From Streptomyces sp. WMMB 322 (lineage in GTDB: Bacteria; Actinomycetota; Actinomycetes; Streptomycetales; Streptomycetaceae), in contig NZ_FMHI01000002.1 in the NCBI RefSeq assembly GCF_900090145.1, forward strand, positions 248,001 to 312,000: DNA of 64,000 nucleotides, read 5' to 3'. The notes beneath the pieces were generated by a model that did not search any database, was not told the DNA's origin, and saw only the letters and a list, made by a program, of their open reading frames with translations. Positions 62,838-64,000 of this stretch are shown piece by piece; positions within the stretch are counted from its first letter, which is position 1, and each line of letters starts with the position of its first letter. Position numbers and translations under genes: made by a program.

Positions 62838-62972
62838 GTGAAGAAGCTTCTCCTGGTCGCACTGGCCGCCATCGGCGGGCTCCTCGTGTACCGCCAGATC
62901 CAGGCGGACCGCGCCGAGCAGGATCTGTGGACGGAGGCGACCGACTCCGTGCCCGCAGGTTCGGATGTGTGA
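62838..62972 (+). CDS. DLW-39 family small protein
   Basis: A 44-residue protein from GTG: MKKLLLVALAAIGGLLVYRQ, then IQADRAEQDLWTEATDSVPA and GSDV. One N-terminal membrane helix and the invariant 'DLW' give the family its name; to my knowledge function is unknown. It lies in the gyrA/tRNA-Ile neighbourhood as in other actinobacteria. GAAGGACGAGG upstream; TATCAT at 62785-62790 may be its -10. Followed by a terminator. Confidence 0.92.
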   Translation: MKKLLLVALAAIGGLLVYRQIQADRAEQDLWTEATDSVPAGSDV

Positions 62973-62992
62973 ACCCAAGACTTCGTGCAGAG

Positions 62993-63022
62993 GGGCCCCG
63001 ATCGCTCAGGCGGTCGGGGCCC
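62993..63022 (+). terminator. Terminator of the DLW-39 gene
   Basis: GGGCCCCGATCGC pairs with GCGGTCGGGGCCC (one T-G pair) around TCAG, about 20 bases past the stop codon. Confidence 0.75.
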
Positions 63023-63111
63023 TTCGTGTGTGCGCGTCACGGCGGGAGCGGGACGGGGCCGCCGAAGGGGGCGGAGCCGGGCGGCGTTGCAGTTCTGTGA
63101 CGGACCACCCC

Positions 63112-63141
63112 TTGCAGTGTGCTTAAGCAAAGCAATAGTGT
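63112..63141 (+). promoter_or_regulatory. Possible promoter/operator of the VWA gene
   Basis: A locally AT-rich stretch with TTGCAG (63112-63117) and AATAGT or TAGTGT 16-18 bases downstream; the palindrome TGCTTAAGCA (63120-63129) lies in the spacer. Such AT content is rare in this window. Confidence 0.4.
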
Positions 63142-63193
63142 CTCGCGCAAAGACATGGAGCGCGCGTCCGCGTGCGAGGGGGTCGGGGGACAC

Positions 63194-64000
63194 ATGGGAG
63201 CACGGTGGGGCGCCGGCCGGACGCGGCGCGCGAAGGCCCTGGCGATGGGCGGCCCGGCGATCGGCGTGGTGCTCGCCCTCGCCGTCGCCGCTCCGCCGGC
63301 AACTGCGTCACCGGATGCAGTTGCAACCGTTGCAGACGGCAACGGTTCCATGGTGATGCTGCTGGATTCGTCGGGGTCGATGGCGAAGCGGGACGCCTCG
63401 GGAAGCACCCGCATCGCCTCCGCGCGCAAGGCCGTCGGCACCGTCGTCGACAGCCTGCCGGACGGCTATCCGACGGGCCTGCGGCTCTACGGTTCGCAGA
63501 AGCAGAAGGGCTGCACGGACTCCCGGCTCGCCCAGCCCGTGCGTCCGCTGGACCGGGCCGGGATCAAGGACGCGGTGGCGAAGGTGCGGCCCAAGGGGGA
63601 CACCCCCATCGGTCATTCGCTCCGCAAAGCCGCCGAGGACCTCCCCGGACCTTCCGGCAGTGCGACGGGGCGGCGCACCATCGTGCTGATCTCGGACGGA
63701 GAGGACAACTGCGGCGACCCCGAACCGTGCGAGGTGGCACAGGAGTTGGGCAAGCAGGGCATCGGCCTGCGGATCGACGCGATCGGTTTCAAGGTGCGCG
63801 GCAAGGCCCGCGAGCAGCTGGAGTGCGTGGCACGCGCGGGCAACGGGGCCTACTACGACGCACCGGACGCCGACGCTCTCGCCCGTCAGTTGCAGCGTGC
63901 GGGGCGGCTCTCGGTGGACGGGTACCGCCTCAAGGGCAAGAAGGCCGAGGGCGGATCGGCACCGGGTGAGGCCGCCGGACTCGGCAGCGCCTCCGGTCAG
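63194..64000 (+). CDS. Secreted von Willebrand factor A domain protein (runs off the window)
   Basis: At least 269 residues, open to the window end. It starts (ATG 63194, GGGGGA upstream) MGARWGAGRTRRAKALAMGG with a signal peptide (IGVVLALAVAAPPATAS). The VWA domain follows: 'GSMVMLLDSSGSMAKRD' (MIDAS DxSxS), 'GDTPIGHSLRKAAEDL' (MIDAS Thr) and 'TIVLISDGEDNCGDPEPCEVAQELGKQGIGLRIDAIGF'. Two cysteine pairs may form disulfides. VWA proteins bind ligands through a bound divalent ion; the partner is unknown. The C-terminal part, perhaps with a membrane anchor, is outside. Confidence 0.88.
   Translation, partial: MGARWGAGRTRRAKALAMGGPAIGVVLALAVAAPPATASPDAVATVADGNGSMVMLLDSSGSMAKRDASGSTRIASARKAVGTVVDSLPDGYPTGLRLYGSQKQKGCTDSRLAQPVRPLDRAGIKDAVAKVRPKGDTPIGHSLRKAAEDLPGPSGSATGRRTIVLISDGEDNCGDPEPCEVAQELGKQGIGLRIDAIGFKVRGKAREQLECVARAGNGAYYDAPDADALARQLQRAGRLSVDGYRLKGKKAEGGSAPGEAAGLGSASGQ

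Overview
The window is a GC-rich actinobacterial chromosome segment spanning the replication origin. The family is almost certainly Streptomycetaceae. The evidence is the order rnpA-rpmH-dnaA-[oriC]-dnaN-gnd-recF-dciA-gyrB-gyrA-DUF3566-tRNA-Ile. To the left lie parAB, trxBA, sigM with its anti-sigma gene, a pseudokinase gene, murJ, a DUF6049 gene and the CCA-adding enzyme gene. Further left is rpsF-ssb-rpsR-rplI next to dnaB. Eight parS-type sites (GTTTCACGTGAAAC), frequent GTG starts, strong third-position GC bias and a SigR-type promoter before trxB all fit. These assignments come from reading the sequence and from known family motifs; no database search was possible.

Layout. 0-8.5 kb is accessory: a truncated HxlR regulator divergent from a DUF1304 gene, a tandem decamer, an unknown small gene, a copper-type cluster (membrane protein, Cu/Zn-SOD-like lipoprotein, CopC), a flavin reductase-like gene, a PIG-L deacetylase, then dnaB carrying a 217-residue mini-intein in its P-loop. 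8.5-20 kb: a group of DnaA-box-like sites, a MATE exporter, the rplI-rpsR-ssb-rpsF operon (reverse strand), small unknown genes, a DUF5996 gene, a frameshifted MFS exporter, FemX-like and alanine racemase-like genes, and inositol-phosphate synthase with a PadR regulator. 20.8-33.8 kb is mostly cell envelope: class A PBP, GT87-like membrane protein, MFS protein, CCA enzyme, DUF6049 protein and MurJ. 33.9-45.9 kb: pseudokinase, ECF sigma/anti-sigma pair, thioredoxin system, parAB with scattered parS sites, then rsmG-khpB-yidC-yidD-rnpA-rpmH. 46.3-58.9 kb: dnaA, oriC, dnaN, gnd, recF, dciA, gyrB, gyrA, DUF3566 gene and tRNA-Ile(GAT). 59-64 kb: APH-fold kinase, GAF-ANTAR regulator, a divergent HemC paralogue, two small genes (one DLW-39) and the start of a secreted VWA protein.

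How it works together. The core handles initiation (DnaA, oriC), helicase loading (DciA with DnaB), the sliding clamp (DnaN), topology (GyrAB) and origin segregation (ParAB-parS). It is flanked by membrane insertion (YidC/YidD), tRNA/rRNA processing (RnpA, RsmG) and wall synthesis (MurJ, PBP, FemX-like). Points that deserve a second look are the DnaB P-loop mini-intein, DnaA-box clustering beside dnaB, parS sites written into codons and into the trxA terminator, a 14-bp hairpin enclosing the start codon of a GNAT gene, a 35-bp PadR-type palindrome, a single-base frameshift in an MFS gene, a Cu-only-SOD-like lipoprotein beside a CopC with an altered copper ligand, and a divergent HemC. I found no CRISPR array, IS element, prophage or rRNA gene.
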